Shown here piece after piece: positions 34,898 through 43,961 of a stretch of 64,000 nt of DNA. The DNA is from DASZUK01 sp963844575 (lineage in GTDB: Bacteria > Actinomycetota > Acidimicrobiia > Acidimicrobiales > RAAP-2). The stretch lies in contig CAWJOU010000005.1 of the NCBI GenBank assembly GCA_963844575.1, positions 2,356,001 through 2,420,000 on the forward strand. The letters run 5' to 3'. Numbering within the stretch: the stretch's first letter is position 1; each line of letters opens with the position of its first letter. The position numbers were made by a program, and so were the translations under genes. The notes under the pieces were generated by a model. That model did not search any database and had not been told where the DNA came from. It saw only the letters and a list, made by a program, of their open reading frames with translations.

Positions 34898-36083
34898 GAC
34901 CCACCCATCGGACGACGCCGTCCGTCTCGACCAACCGGAAGCCCATCGTCGTTTTCATCCGGTGGTGTGGCCCGCATAGGCGACACGTGTTGGCCAGGCT
35001 CGTCGGGCCGCCCTTGGAGAAGTCCCAGCGGTGGTCGATCTGGAGGTGGTGGGTGGCGTCGCATCCCGGCACCGCACACGTCTGGTCGCGCTCGATCAGC
35101 GCTCGTCGGAGGGCCGCGGGGATCGTCCGCTTCTTCGACGTCACCGCCTTGACGTCGACCCCGTCGGTCACGACGACGTGAAACGCCGCGTCACCCAGGA
35201 GATCCCGAGCCGTGTCGACGGGGATGGGCCCGACCCCGGGGATCTCACAGACCTCGTCGCCCTCGACGAAGCCCCGACGGAGGGTGCCGGCGTCGACCCG
35301 CACAGCCACCTGGGCCGGCGGTGAGCCCTCGCCACAGATCGCCCGGACCAGTGCGTCCGCCCGGTACGCGTCGGGGCGGTCGCGGATACCGGCCGCCCAG
35401 GCCTCCTTGAACACCCGGTCGGTCTCCTCGTCCAGTGCGGCCTTCACTCTCGCTCCGTCCACCGTCGGGAACCACGCATCGAGTCGCACCCCGCCCTCGG
35501 TCGGCGACCAGATCCGGCAGTACCGCCGGCGGTGGGCTCGGGCTTCTCGCTCCTGCATCGACGCCTCGCCGAGCGCCCGGCGCTTCACTCGGGCCGCCTC
35601 GGCCTTGAGGTCCTTGAGCGAGCCGGTCGCCGCCACCTCCAAGAGGGTCTCCTGGGCTGCCGGATCGGCGGCCGACGCGTCGGCCGCCACCTGGGCCTGG
35701 GCGAGCGAGAGGCGACCGTCGCCGAACGCCTGGTCCACCAGCGGGGTCTCCGCCAGCTGCGACGCCGTCTTCAGCGTCCCCTGGGCCTGCCCGAACGACT
35801 CGCCGGCCTTCTCGGCCAGCCATCCGGCGACGTGCTTGTGGCCGACGAACGCGCCGGTCGTTTCCACCCGACGGGCAAACCTGGTTCGGAGCGACGCGCC
35901 GACCCGTTCGAGCGCGATGCCGAGCGTGACGAGCTCGACGGCGGCGTCGCCGGTCACCGCCTCCGGGGAGAGGTCGGCGACGACGACCCGCAGCCCGTCG
36001 AGGTGGGTTCGAACGGCTCCGACCGCCGCATCGGTCGGAGGGGTCGCATCGGTCGGAGGAGTGGCGGCGGCGACCGAAGACAT
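34887..36083 (-). CDS. DUF222 and HNH endonuclease domain protein (13E12 type)
   Basis: 398 residues. The N-terminal DUF222 part covers about 40-300 (VELVTLGIALERVGASLRTR, then HVAGWLAEKAGESFGQAQGT and RRRYCRIWSPTEGGVRLDAW). The C-terminal HNH domain reads RDQTCAVPGCDATHHLQIDH, then LANTCRLCGPHHRMKTTMG, with both Cys pairs and the His residues. Proteins of this class are multicopy in actinobacteria and probably mobile or repeat-associated nucleases. The N-terminus carries a short duplication (TPPTDATPPTDA). The IS at 36163 lies 80 bases upstream of its start. Confidence 0.87.
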   Translation of the reverse strand: MSSVAAATPPTDATPPTDAAVGAVRTHLDGLRVVVADLSPEAVTGDAAVELVTLGIALERVGASLRTRFARRVETTGAFVGHKHVAGWLAEKAGESFGQAQGTLKTASQLAETPLVDQAFGDGRLSLAQAQVAADASAADPAAQETLLEVAATGSLKDLKAEAARVKRRALGEASMQEREARAHRRRYCRIWSPTEGGVRLDAWFPTVDGARVKAALDEETDRVFKEAWAAGIRDRPDAYRADALVRAICGEGSPPAQVAVRVDAGTLRRGFVEGDEVCEIPGVGPIPVDTARDLLGDAAFHVVVTDGVDVKAVTSKKRTIPAALRRALIERDQTCAVPGCDATHHLQIDHRWDFSKGGPTSLANTCRLCGPHHRMKTTMGFRLVETDGVVRWVGPSG

Positions 36084-36162
36084 AGTTCGATCATGGCAGG
36101 GGGGTGTATCACTCGCATCGGAACATCAAGAAGCGACGACGAAAAAGTAGCGCCCGATCAGC

Positions 36163-36186
36163 CCGGAGTTACTGAGCTCGTAGGCA
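36163..36186 (+). repeat. Left terminal inverted repeat of the IS
   Basis: Reads outward to inward CCGGAGTTAC followed by TGAGCTCGTAGGCA. Matches the reverse complement of 38141-38164 at 23 of 24 positions. Preceded by target repeat TCAGC. Confidence 0.88.
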
Positions 36187-36217
36187 GACCTGGGCCGCTC
36201 GGAAACCGTTTGCCCTG

Positions 36218-36291
36218 GTAGTCACGTTGGGGGTGGGCGAGAGACGCGAAAACGTGTAGGCACACGGCTAGATGACAAATGCCGTGACTAC
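36218..36291. promoter_or_regulatory. Subterminal inverted repeat in IS leader
   Basis: GTAGTCACG at 36218-36226 and CGTGACTAC at 36283-36291 are exact 9-bp inverted copies inside the IS leader. They may be transposase-binding or translation-limiting sequence. The TACTCT box at 36306-36311 is 7 nt before the transposase GTG. Confidence 0.4.
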
Positions 36292-36318
36292 ATGCAGTAA
36301 CGGCGTACTCTTGTAGGC

Positions 36319-38052
36319 GTGTACCTACGGGAGACGAAGCGGCGCAACAAGGACGGCTCCACGGTCAGCTACCTCCAGCTGGCGCACAACGAGCGCCACC
36401 CGGTCTCGGGTTCGCCGGTGGCGAAGGTGATTCACAACTTTGGCCGCGCCGACGGGGTCGACCGCGAGGCGCTGGCGCGTCTCGTCTCCTCGATCGGCCG
36501 CTTCCTCGATCCCGCCGAGGCCGTTGCGGCCACCAGTGGCTCCGACGTCGAGGTCGCCGACGCCCGTCGCTTTGGCGGCGCGTACCTGCTCGACGAGCTG
36601 TGGAGGCGGCTCGGCGTCACCCAGGCGCTCGCGCTGGCGGCGGCCGGCCGGCGCCTCGACCCGGCGGTCACCGAACGCGTGCTCTTCGCCCTCGTCGCGC
36701 AGCGCTGCTTGGAGCCGGGGTCCAAGCTCGCGTCGGTCGCCTGGGCGCGCGAGCGGGTCGCCCTCCTCGACTGCCCGGTCTTCGACGACCAGGCCGCGTA
36801 CGCGGCGATGGACTTCCTGCTCGACGCACTTCCAGAGATCGCAGAAGGGATCTTCAACCGGACCGCGAACCTGTTGAACCTCGCCTGTGACGTCATCTTC
36901 GTCGACACGTCCTCGACCTACTTCGAGCGCGACATCGCTGACTCGCTCGCGGAGCTCGACCGTGCTGGCGGTGAGGTCGAGACCACCGCGGCGGAGAAGA
37001 CGCTCACCGTGCCCGAGGAGGCGGCGACCCGCCGGTTCTCCAAGCACTCGAAGGACCACCGGCCCGACCTTCCTCAGGTCACCCTCGGCATGGCCGTCAC
37101 CGCCGAGGGGATCCCGATCCGCTGCTGGACCTTCCCCGGCACGACGTCGGACAAGGCGATCATCCGCAAGATCAAGGACGACCTCGCCGGCTGGATGCTC
37201 CATCGGGTGGTCTTCGTCTGTGACTCGGGGTTCAACTCCGCCGACAACCGCGCCTACCTCGCCGGAGCGGGGAGCCACTACGTGATGGCCGAGCGGCTGC
37301 GGAGCGCCTCGCGCGAGGTCAAAAGCGCGCTGTCGCGCGCCGGTCGCTACCACAGTGTCGACGGCAACTTGGAGGTGAAGGAGGTCCGCGTCGGCGAGGG
37401 GGCGAGGATGAGCCGCTTCGTCGTCTGCCACAACCCTGAGGTGGCCGCGCGCGACGGGGCTGTGCGCGAGAACCTCGTCGCGTACCTGGAGCGGAGGATC
37501 GAGGGCAGCGACGCCTGGAGCAAGCAACGACGCGACGAGCTCGTCGGCGAGCTGCGAACGACCCCCGGCCTCCACCGCCTCCTTCGTCGCACGCCCGAGG
37601 GCAAGCTCCGCGTCGACCGCGCGACGGTCGCCGACGAGGCCCGCTACGACGGCAAGTTCGTGCTCCGCTCCGACGACGACTCGCTCTCGGCGACCGACCT
37701 CGCCCTCGCCTACAAGCAACTCTCCCAGGTCGAGCGGGGATGGCGGGACCTGAAGGGAGCGCTCTCGCTCCGTCCCGTCTTTCACCACCGCGAGGACCGC
37801 ATCCGCGCCCATGTCCAGCTGTGCTGGCTCGCGCTCTTGCTCATCCGCGTCGCGGAGAACGCCACCGGCGACACGTGGCGCAACCTCCGCCACGAGCTCG
37901 ACCGCATGCACCTCGTCACCCTCGAGACCAACGAGGGCCGGATCGCGAAACGCACGGCGACGACGGCGCGCCAGCGGGAGATCCTGGCCGCGCTCGGCGT
38001 TCGCGAGCCGGCGCAGATCCTCGACTACGAGCTGCCCGAGCCCGTCGCGTAA
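36319..38052 (+). CDS. IS1634-family transposase (DDE)
   Basis: 577 residues, intact. The N-terminal domain YLRETKRRNKDGSTVSYLQL and HNFGRADGVDREALARLVSS is characteristic of IS1634 transposases. DDE core: DVIFVDTSSTYFERDIADSL (first Asp), VVFVCDSGFNSADNRAYLAG (second Asp) and a C-terminal YKQLSQVERGWRDLKGALSL with the Glu in the expected ERxxRxxK-like context, then VFHHREDRIRAHVQLCWLAL. The GTG start is preceded by TACTCT at 7 nt. The frame is open across the whole element, consistent with activity. Confidence 0.92.
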   Translation: MYLRETKRRNKDGSTVSYLQLAHNERHPVSGSPVAKVIHNFGRADGVDREALARLVSSIGRFLDPAEAVAATSGSDVEVADARRFGGAYLLDELWRRLGVTQALALAAAGRRLDPAVTERVLFALVAQRCLEPGSKLASVAWARERVALLDCPVFDDQAAYAAMDFLLDALPEIAEGIFNRTANLLNLACDVIFVDTSSTYFERDIADSLAELDRAGGEVETTAAEKTLTVPEEAATRRFSKHSKDHRPDLPQVTLGMAVTAEGIPIRCWTFPGTTSDKAIIRKIKDDLAGWMLHRVVFVCDSGFNSADNRAYLAGAGSHYVMAERLRSASREVKSALSRAGRYHSVDGNLEVKEVRVGEGARMSRFVVCHNPEVAARDGAVRENLVAYLERRIEGSDAWSKQRRDELVGELRTTPGLHRLLRRTPEGKLRVDRATVADEARYDGKFVLRSDDDSLSATDLALAYKQLSQVERGWRDLKGALSLRPVFHHREDRIRAHVQLCWLALLLIRVAENATGDTWRNLRHELDRMHLVTLETNEGRIAKRTATTARQREILAALGVREPAQILDYELPEPVA

Positions 38053-38140
38053 TCCCAGGTCACAGCACCGCGTAGTAACACGCCAGCGCCAGCCGTCGCG
38101 CCCGTTCACCCTGGTCAACACACGTTTCTCCTCGACCGCG

Positions 38141-38164
38141 TGCCTACGAGCTCAGTAACCCCGG
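38141..38164 (-). repeat. Right terminal inverted repeat of the IS
   Basis: TGCCTACGAGCTCAGTAAC followed by CCCGG, inverted copy of the left end. Followed by the target repeat TCAGC at 38165-38169, only 13 bases from the stop of the mscS-type gene. Confidence 0.88.
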
Positions 38165-38181
38165 TCAGCTGGTCCAGCCGG

Positions 38182-39135
38182 TCAGCCGTCGCCGGCCGTA
38201 CCAGCCGGCCAGAGCCCTTCCTCGGCCAGCCGACCGACGACGGCCTCTCGGAGGGCCCGTTCGAGCGGCGCGTGCTGGTCGGTCGAGGTCCGCAAGGCGA
38301 CCCGCAAGGTGCAGACGTCCGCGTCAGCGGCGACGATCCCGAGGACTTCGGGTGGCTCGGTGCACGACGCGGCGAAGCGGCGGCCGGCGGCGACGGTCCG
38401 GGCGGCATCGGCGACGACATCCTTGGCGCGCTCCAGCGTCGCCGCGTCGGTGGCGGGGACGGGGACGTCGACGATGGCTTTCGCCCAGCCGCGGGACGCG
38501 TTGGCGAGCTTCCGGATATCGCCGTTCGGGACGTACCAGACCGAGCCGTCGGCGGCCCGGACCCTCGTGACGCGGAGGCTGACGTCCTCGACGACGCCGC
38601 TCGTTGTGTTGACGGTGATCGTGTCGCCGATGCCGAACTGGTCCTCCATCGTCAGCAGGAAGCCGGAAAGGTAGTCGCGGACGAGGGACTGGGCGCCGAA
38701 GCCGATCGTGGCGCCGATCACGGTGGCGCTGGCGAGGAGGGGCGTCAGGTCGACGCCGAGCATGCCGAGGATGATGAAGAAGGCGACGACGCCGACGAAG
38801 AACCGCCAGAGGTTGCCGACGAGGGCGACGAGGGTGACCGCGCGGGCGCCGGTCCGGTCGCCGCTGGAGCGGTCGGCCGCCTGCTGCGCGACCTTGCCGA
38901 GCAATCGACGGATGGCCCGGGCGCCGAAGTGGGCGACGAGGACGGCGACGACGATGACGAGGACGATCTCCAGCGGCCGGATCACGAAGTCGTGGACCGA
39001 GTGGGCGGTCGACGGTGTCACGCCGGCCTTGACGAGGAGGTGGTACAGCCAGTCCCCGTTTGTATTGCCGTTACCGCCGGAGGGAGCGCCTCCGGAGGTG
39101 TCGGCGGCGACGGCCGGCAGGGTGGAGAGGGGCAC
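38182..39135 (-). CDS. MscS-family mechanosensitive ion channel
   Basis: 317 residues. Three predicted membrane segments: FVIRPLEIVLVIVVAVLVAH, VTLVALVGNLWRFFVGVVAF and the pore helix LTPLLASATVIGATIGFGAQ. The signature SLVRDYLSGFLLTMEDQFGI and beta domain SVWYVPNGDIRKLANASRG follow, then a cytosolic alpha/beta domain. It would open on hypo-osmotic shock. A Gly/Asn-rich leader (GGAPSGGNGNTNGD) precedes the first helix. Start GTG at 39135 is divergent from rodA, with 20 bp between the two start codons. Confidence 0.88.
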   Translation of the reverse strand: MPLSTLPAVAADTSGGAPSGGNGNTNGDWLYHLLVKAGVTPSTAHSVHDFVIRPLEIVLVIVVAVLVAHFGARAIRRLLGKVAQQAADRSSGDRTGARAVTLVALVGNLWRFFVGVVAFFIILGMLGVDLTPLLASATVIGATIGFGAQSLVRDYLSGFLLTMEDQFGIGDTITVNTTSGVVEDVSLRVTRVRAADGSVWYVPNGDIRKLANASRGWAKAIVDVPVPATDAATLERAKDVVADAARTVAAGRRFAASCTEPPEVLGIVAADADVCTLRVALRTSTDQHAPLERALREAVVGRLAEEGLWPAGTAGDG

Positions 39136-39155
39136 GGCCGATATTCTGTCCCGCG

Positions 39156-40316
39156 GTGCAGGCCCCGGTGATCACGACGACCAGCGGCCGGGCGGTCCGG
39201 CGACATGTGCTCGGCGTCGACCTGGTCCTGGTGTCGGCAGCGATCCTGGCCGCGATCATCGGTGTCGTCATGGTCTACTCGGCCACCCGCGGCGAGCTCG
39301 TCGCGGCCGGCACAAGCCCGACGTACTACATGAAGCGACAGCTGATCTTCCTGGTCATCGGGGTCGTCTGCATGGTCGGCCTGGCCATCTTGGACTATCG
39401 GCGGCTCGAATCGGTCGGGTACATCCTCTACGGCCTCTCGGTCTTCCTTCTGCTCGCGGTCATGGTCCCCGGCGTCGGATCGTCGACACTGGGCGCCCAA
39501 CGGTGGTTCCGGCTGGGCCCCCTGGAACTACAGCCGTCCGAGTTCGCCGTCCTGGCGCTGATCATCGCCGTGGCCACCTACTGCTCCCGACGCAACGAGG
39601 GGTTGGCCTGGCGCGACGTCATCCGGTTGCTGATCATGGCCGGCATCCCGATCGGCCTGGTGCTGGTCCAACCGGACCTGGGCACGGCGATCATCATGAC
39701 GATCGTCCTGCTGGTCATGCTGGCCGCCGCCGGGTTGCCGAACCGGATCCTGGTCATGCTGCTCGTGGGGGCGGTCCTGGTCGTCGTCGTGGCGGTGGAG
39801 GCCGGGCTGGTGCACCACTACCAGATCACACGGATCACGATCTTCTTGAAGCAAGACACAACGCACCTGACGAAGCTGGAGCAGACACACATCTACAACC
39901 TGCAACAGGCGAAGTCGGCCATCGGGTCCGGGGGGCTGTTCGGCAAGGGGCTGCTGCACGGCGCCCAGACCAACCTGGGGTATGTGCCGGAGCAGCGGAC
40001 CGACTTCATCTTCAGCGCCGTAGGCGAGCAGCTGGGCTTCGTCGGGGCCACCGCCGTGCTGGCCGTGCTGGCGGTGGTGGCCTGGCGCATCCTCCGGGCC
40101 GGACAGCTGTCCCGGGACAGTTTCGGTCGCCTGATGTGCACCGGGATCTTCATGTTCCTGGCTTTCAGCACGTTCCAGAACGCCGGGATGAACATGGGCA
40201 TCATGCCGATCACCGGCATCCCGCTGCCGTTCATCAGCTACGGCGGGACCGCGGTGATCGCGTTCTTCATGGGCGTCGGCATCGCTCTCTCCGTCTACGC
40301 CCGGCGGACCGGCTGA
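39156..40316 (+). CDS. rodA: Rod-shape-determining SEDS glycosyltransferase RodA
   Basis: 386 residues, about ten membrane segments. SEDS peptidoglycan polymerase features: GAQRWFRLGPLELQPSEFAV, VLVQPDLGTAIIMTIVLLVM (essential Asp region), SGGLFGKGLLHGAQTNLGYV, PEQRTDFIFSAVGEQLGFVG and GIPLPFISYGGTAVIAFFMG. Start GTG at 39156 with TATTCT 8 nt upstream; longer upstream reading would overlap the MscS gene. The DUF151 gene follows after one base. Confidence 0.92.
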   Translation: MQAPVITTTSGRAVRRHVLGVDLVLVSAAILAAIIGVVMVYSATRGELVAAGTSPTYYMKRQLIFLVIGVVCMVGLAILDYRRLESVGYILYGLSVFLLLAVMVPGVGSSTLGAQRWFRLGPLELQPSEFAVLALIIAVATYCSRRNEGLAWRDVIRLLIMAGIPIGLVLVQPDLGTAIIMTIVLLVMLAAAGLPNRILVMLLVGAVLVVVVAVEAGLVHHYQITRITIFLKQDTTHLTKLEQTHIYNLQQAKSAIGSGGLFGKGLLHGAQTNLGYVPEQRTDFIFSAVGEQLGFVGATAVLAVLAVVAWRILRAGQLSRDSFGRLMCTGIFMFLAFSTFQNAGMNMGIMPITGIPLPFISYGGTAVIAFFMGVGIALSVYARRTG

Positions 40317-40317
40317 C

Positions 40318-40761
40318 GTGGCCGCCGGCGAGGGATCGGAGCCGCGGTTCCGGGTGATGGACGTCATGTCGGTGACGGTCGAGCTGCCGGACCAGTACCC
40401 GCTGGTGACGCTGCAGGAGGCCGAGCCGCCGTTGCGGGAGCTGTCGTTCCGGGTCGGGCTGCCCGAGGGCGTCGCCCTGGCGTACGCCCTCCGCGGCGTC
40501 TCGACCCCCCGACCACTGACCCACGAGCTGTTCACGACGGTCCTGCAGCGGCTCCGGGCCGACCTCGTCGCGGTCCGGCTCGTCAGCCGCCAGGGGAGCA
40601 CGTACAGCGCGGAGATGGACGTCATGACGGCCCAGGGGCGCGAGGTCGTGCCGTGCCGGCCGAGCGACGGCATCGTACTGGCGGCCCGCCAGGTCGTCTC
40701 CGCCCCGATCCTGGCCGACGAGCGGCTGCTGGTCGGCACCGGCGACGTGATGCCGCAGTAG
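40318..40761 (+). CDS. DUF151 (bifunctional nuclease-like, BFN) protein
   Basis: 147 residues. BFN/DUF151 features: FRVMDVMSVTVELPDQYPLV, then LREISF-like LRELSFRVGLPEGVALAYAL, RPLTHELFTTVLQRLRADLV, and the closing VPCRPSDGIVLAARQVVSAP. Homologous proteins are a bacterial family tied to nuclease activity or regulation, and in Mycobacterium are near cell-division and signalling genes. It probably shares a transcript with rodA. Function here is not established. Confidence 0.8.
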   Translation: MAAGEGSEPRFRVMDVMSVTVELPDQYPLVTLQEAEPPLRELSFRVGLPEGVALAYALRGVSTPRPLTHELFTTVLQRLRADLVAVRLVSRQGSTYSAEMDVMTAQGREVVPCRPSDGIVLAARQVVSAPILADERLLVGTGDVMPQ

Positions 40762-40793
40762 CGTCGGGATCGATCACCGGAAAGGGAGTGCCA

Positions 40794-43700
40794 GTGGGTC
40801 GACAGCGGACGGACGGAAAAGGGCGTAGTTGGCTGGCGGGGGGAGCGGCGCTCGTCGTGACGGCCGGGAGCCTGCTCGCCGGGCTCGGCGCGGCGGCACC
40901 GGCCTCGGCGGCCGGACCGGTCACCGGGCTGCTCGGCGCGGGATGGACCGCGTACGTCGCCACCCCGCTATCCGGCATCCTCTCGGGCTCGGTGACGCCG
41001 ATCTCGACGATGTCGGGCCAGCGCGGGCCGGCCATCGGCGTCCCCGGCCGGCCGGTGGCGGTGGCGATCACGCCGGACGCCAAGACGGCCTACGTCGTCG
41101 CACCGACCGCGGTCAGCTGCCTGGTCACGTCGTCGACCGACGCGGTCTATCCGGTCACGCTGGCCACCGGGGCGGTCGGCTCGGCGATCCGCGTCGGCGA
41201 GTGCCCGTCGGCGATCGCGCTGTCGCCGAACGGGCAGACCGCGTACGTCACGAACCTGTTCTCCGGCACCGTCTCGGTCATCAACACGTCGTCGAACCGG
41301 ACCGTCGCCACCCTCCCGGGCGGCCCGGATCCCCAGGGGATCGCGGTGACGCCGAGCGGCCGCCAGGCGGTCATCACCGAGCCGGACGCCGGCACGGTGC
41401 GAATCCTGAACCTGACAACCGGCCGCTTGGGACCGCCGATCGTGCTCGGCGGCCTGCCGCAGGGCGTCACGGTCTCGCCGGACGGGCGCACCGCGTACGT
41501 GGCGAACCCGCTGTTCGGGACGGTCGTGCCGATCAACCTGGCGACCGCGTCGGCCGGAACGGCGATCCGGGCCGGCTTCGGCGTCGTCGACGTCGCGGTC
41601 GACCCGGCCGGTGGGACGGTCTACGCGGCCAACGCGGTCCAGGGCACGGTCGTGCCCATCGACACGACATCGGGCACGGCCGGGCCGGCCATCGCGGTCG
41701 GCGGCAGCCCGACCGCGGTGACGTTCACGCCCGACGGCGCGACCGCGTACGTGAGCGAGGCGCAAGGCGGCCGGGTCGTCCCGATCGTGACGGCGTCCGG
41801 GCAGGTCGGAACGGCGACGACGGTCGGCGGCGGGCCGCTCGGCCTGGCCATCACGCCCGACCAGGCGCCGACGGCCGCGTTCTCGGTCACCGCCGGGACG
41901 ACATCGACGCCGACGGCGTTCGACGGGTCGGCGTCGTCGTCGCCGGTCGGCGGGATCGCCTCGTACACCTGGAACTTCGGTGACGGCTCGGCGCCGGTGA
42001 CGACGCCGACGCCGACGACGCAGCACCAGTACGCGGTGCCCGGGACCTACACGGCCCGACTGACCGTGACGAACACCGCGGGAACGTCGACGACCGTCGT
42101 CTTCACCGGCCAGACCGTGGCCCGGAACGGCGGCCCGTCGGCCACCGTGACGCAGTCGTTCACGGTCGCCGGGACGCCGATCGCCGCGCCGAGCGTCACC
42201 GGGGTCAGCCCCGACACCGGGCCGACCGCCGGCGGGACGACCGTGACGATCACCGGGACAGTGCTGACAACACCGGTCGGCGTCACCTTCGGTGGGGTCC
42301 CGGGCACGTCGGTCACTGCGGTCTCGCCGACCGAGCTGACCGCGGTCTCGCCGGCCACGGACGCCGGCACGGTCGACGTCCAGGTCACGACGACAGGCGG
42401 GGAGTCACCACCGACGCCGGCCGACCACTTCACGTACGTCGACGCGCCGGCGGTCTCGTCGGTCACACCGACATCGGGGCCGGCGGCCGGCGGGACGACC
42501 GTGACGATCGCCGGCTCCGGGTTCACCGGCGCGACGGCCGTGAGCTTCGGCTCGACGGCCGCGACGTCGTTCACGGTCGATTCGGACACGCAGATCACCG
42601 CGGTATCGCCGGCCGGGACAGCCGGCGCGGTCGACGTCACCGTGACGACCCCCTACGGGCAGAGCCTGCCGGCCGGCGGCGGCGAGTTCACGTACATCGC
42701 GCCCGGCGAGGTCACCGGCGTGACGCCGTCGGCCGGACCGACGGCCGGCGGGACGACCGTGACGCTCACCGGCTCCGGGTTCACCGGCGCGACGGCCGTG
42801 CACTTCGGGCCGGCAGCCGCGGCGTCGTTCACGGTCGATTCGGACACGAAGATCACCGCGGTCTCGCCGCCTGGCGCCGCCGGCGCGGTCGACGTCACCG
42901 TGACGACCATGAGCGGGTCCAGCCCGGCCAGCCCGCTCGACCAGTTCACCTACTTCGGCCCGCCGACCGTCAGCGCGCTGGCGCCGGGTTCCGGACCGAG
43001 CCGGGGCGGGACGGAGGTGCTCATCCAGGGCGCCGATCTCGACGGGACCAGCGCGGTCGACTTCGGGAGCAGCCCGGCCGCCCACTACGAGGCCACGTCC
43101 GATGTCTCGCTGCTGGCGACGTCGCCGCCGGGCACAGGCGCGGTGAACGTGACGGTGACCCGGTTGGGCAGCCAGAGCCCGGCCGCCGCCGGTAGCCAGT
43201 TCGTCTACCAGGGCGGCTACTGGCAGGTCGCCAGCGACGGCGGCATCTTCGCGTTCGGCTCGGCCCAGTTCTACGGCTCGATGGGCGGCAGACCGTTGAA
43301 CAAGCCGGTCGTCGGTATCAGCGGGACGCCGGACGGCGGTGGCTACTGGGAGGTCGCCAGTGACGGTGGCATCTTCGCGTTCGGCGATGCCCAGTTCTAC
43401 GGCTCGATGGGCGGCAAGCCACTCAACCAGCCGGTCGTCGGTATCGCGGCGACGCCGACAGGCCAGGGCTACTGGGAGGTCGCCAGTGACGGTGGCATCT
43501 TCGCGTTCGGCGATGCCCAGTTCTACGGCTCGATGGGCGGCAAGCCACTCAACCAGCCGGTCGTCGGTATCGCGGCGACGCCGACAGGCCAGGGCTACTG
43601 GGAGGTCGCCAGCGACGGCGGCATCTTCGCGTTCGGCTCGGCCCAGTTCTACGGCTCGATGGGCGGCAAGCCACTCAACCAGCCGGTCGTCGGTATCGCG

Positions 43701-43961
43701 GCGACGCCGACAGGCCAGGGCTACTGGGAGGTCGCCAGCGACGGCGGCATCTTCGCGTTCGGCTCGGCCCAGTTCTACGGCTCGATGGGCGGCAAGCCGT
43801 TGAACAAGCCGGTCGTCGGCATCGGCAGCACGCTGGACGGCCAGGGCTACTGGGAGGTGGCGACGGACGGCGGCATCTTCAGCTTCGGCGATGCCCAGTT
43901 CTACGGCTCGATGGGCGGCAAGCCGCTCAACCAGCCGGTCGTCGGTATCGCCACCGATTAG
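40794..43961 (+). CDS. Secreted beta-propeller / PKD / IPT-TIG repeat surface protein with C-terminal W-DGGIF repeats
   Basis: 1,055 residues. Signal peptide LAGGAALVVTAGSLLAGLGA ending near APASAA (about residue 40). About 45-360: YVTN-type propeller repeats (ITPDAKTAYVV, LSPNGQTAYVTNLFSGTVSV, VSPDGRTAYVANPLFGTVVP). About 365-470: one PKD domain (ASYTWNFGDGSAPVTTPT). About 475-805: four IPT/TIG domains (SGPAAGGTTVTIAGSGFTGA and relatives). 808-1055: six 42-residue units (GYWEVASDGGIFAFG, AQFYGSMGGKPLNQPVVGI). It has no sortase signal or C-terminal membrane anchor, so it is probably secreted or held non-covalently. The GTG at 40794 follows AAAGGGAG. Probably adhesive or structural. Confidence 0.86.
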   Translation: MGRQRTDGKGRSWLAGGAALVVTAGSLLAGLGAAAPASAAGPVTGLLGAGWTAYVATPLSGILSGSVTPISTMSGQRGPAIGVPGRPVAVAITPDAKTAYVVAPTAVSCLVTSSTDAVYPVTLATGAVGSAIRVGECPSAIALSPNGQTAYVTNLFSGTVSVINTSSNRTVATLPGGPDPQGIAVTPSGRQAVITEPDAGTVRILNLTTGRLGPPIVLGGLPQGVTVSPDGRTAYVANPLFGTVVPINLATASAGTAIRAGFGVVDVAVDPAGGTVYAANAVQGTVVPIDTTSGTAGPAIAVGGSPTAVTFTPDGATAYVSEAQGGRVVPIVTASGQVGTATTVGGGPLGLAITPDQAPTAAFSVTAGTTSTPTAFDGSASSSPVGGIASYTWNFGDGSAPVTTPTPTTQHQYAVPGTYTARLTVTNTAGTSTTVVFTGQTVARNGGPSATVTQSFTVAGTPIAAPSVTGVSPDTGPTAGGTTVTITGTVLTTPVGVTFGGVPGTSVTAVSPTELTAVSPATDAGTVDVQVTTTGGESPPTPADHFTYVDAPAVSSVTPTSGPAAGGTTVTIAGSGFTGATAVSFGSTAATSFTVDSDTQITAVSPAGTAGAVDVTVTTPYGQSLPAGGGEFTYIAPGEVTGVTPSAGPTAGGTTVTLTGSGFTGATAVHFGPAAAASFTVDSDTKITAVSPPGAAGAVDVTVTTMSGSSPASPLDQFTYFGPPTVSALAPGSGPSRGGTEVLIQGADLDGTSAVDFGSSPAAHYEATSDVSLLATSPPGTGAVNVTVTRLGSQSPAAAGSQFVYQGGYWQVASDGGIFAFGSAQFYGSMGGRPLNKPVVGISGTPDGGGYWEVASDGGIFAFGDAQFYGSMGGKPLNQPVVGIAATPTGQGYWEVASDGGIFAFGDAQFYGSMGGKPLNQPVVGIAATPTGQGYWEVASDGGIFAFGSAQFYGSMGGKPLNQPVVGIAATPTGQGYWEVASDGGIFAFGSAQFYGSMGGKPLNKPVVGIGSTLDGQGYWEVATDGGIFSFGDAQFYGSMGGKPLNQPVVGIATD
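43215..43958 (+). repeat. Six tandem copies of a 126-bp coding repeat
   Basis: Units begin at 43215, 43341, 43467, 43593, 43719 and 43845; the last is cut short by the stop. Units 2 and 3 are identical over all 126 bases. Unit 4 has the first half of units 1 and 5 and the second half of units 2 and 3, a mosaic that indicates unequal recombination. The encoded unit is 42 residues. Confidence 0.93.

Larger units (their letters stand above)
36163..38164 (+). mobile_element. Complete IS1634-family insertion sequence
   Basis: 2,002 bp. Terminal inverted repeats of 24 bp with one mismatch (36163-36186 and 38141-38164; the inner 19 bases, GTTACTGAGCTCGTAGGCA, are exact). It is flanked by an exact 5-bp direct repeat TCAGC (36158-36162 and 38165-38169), the expected target duplication. 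One transposase gene fills the element. Undamaged ends and duplication indicate recent insertion, into the gap between the mscS-type gene stop and the HNH gene. Confidence 0.9.

Noticed and set aside
36325..38121. A 598-residue minus-strand frame in the IS
   Set aside because: Antisense shadow of the transposase.
43215..43958. CRISPR-like array
   Set aside because: The regular repeats are 126-bp in-frame coding units with no spacers.
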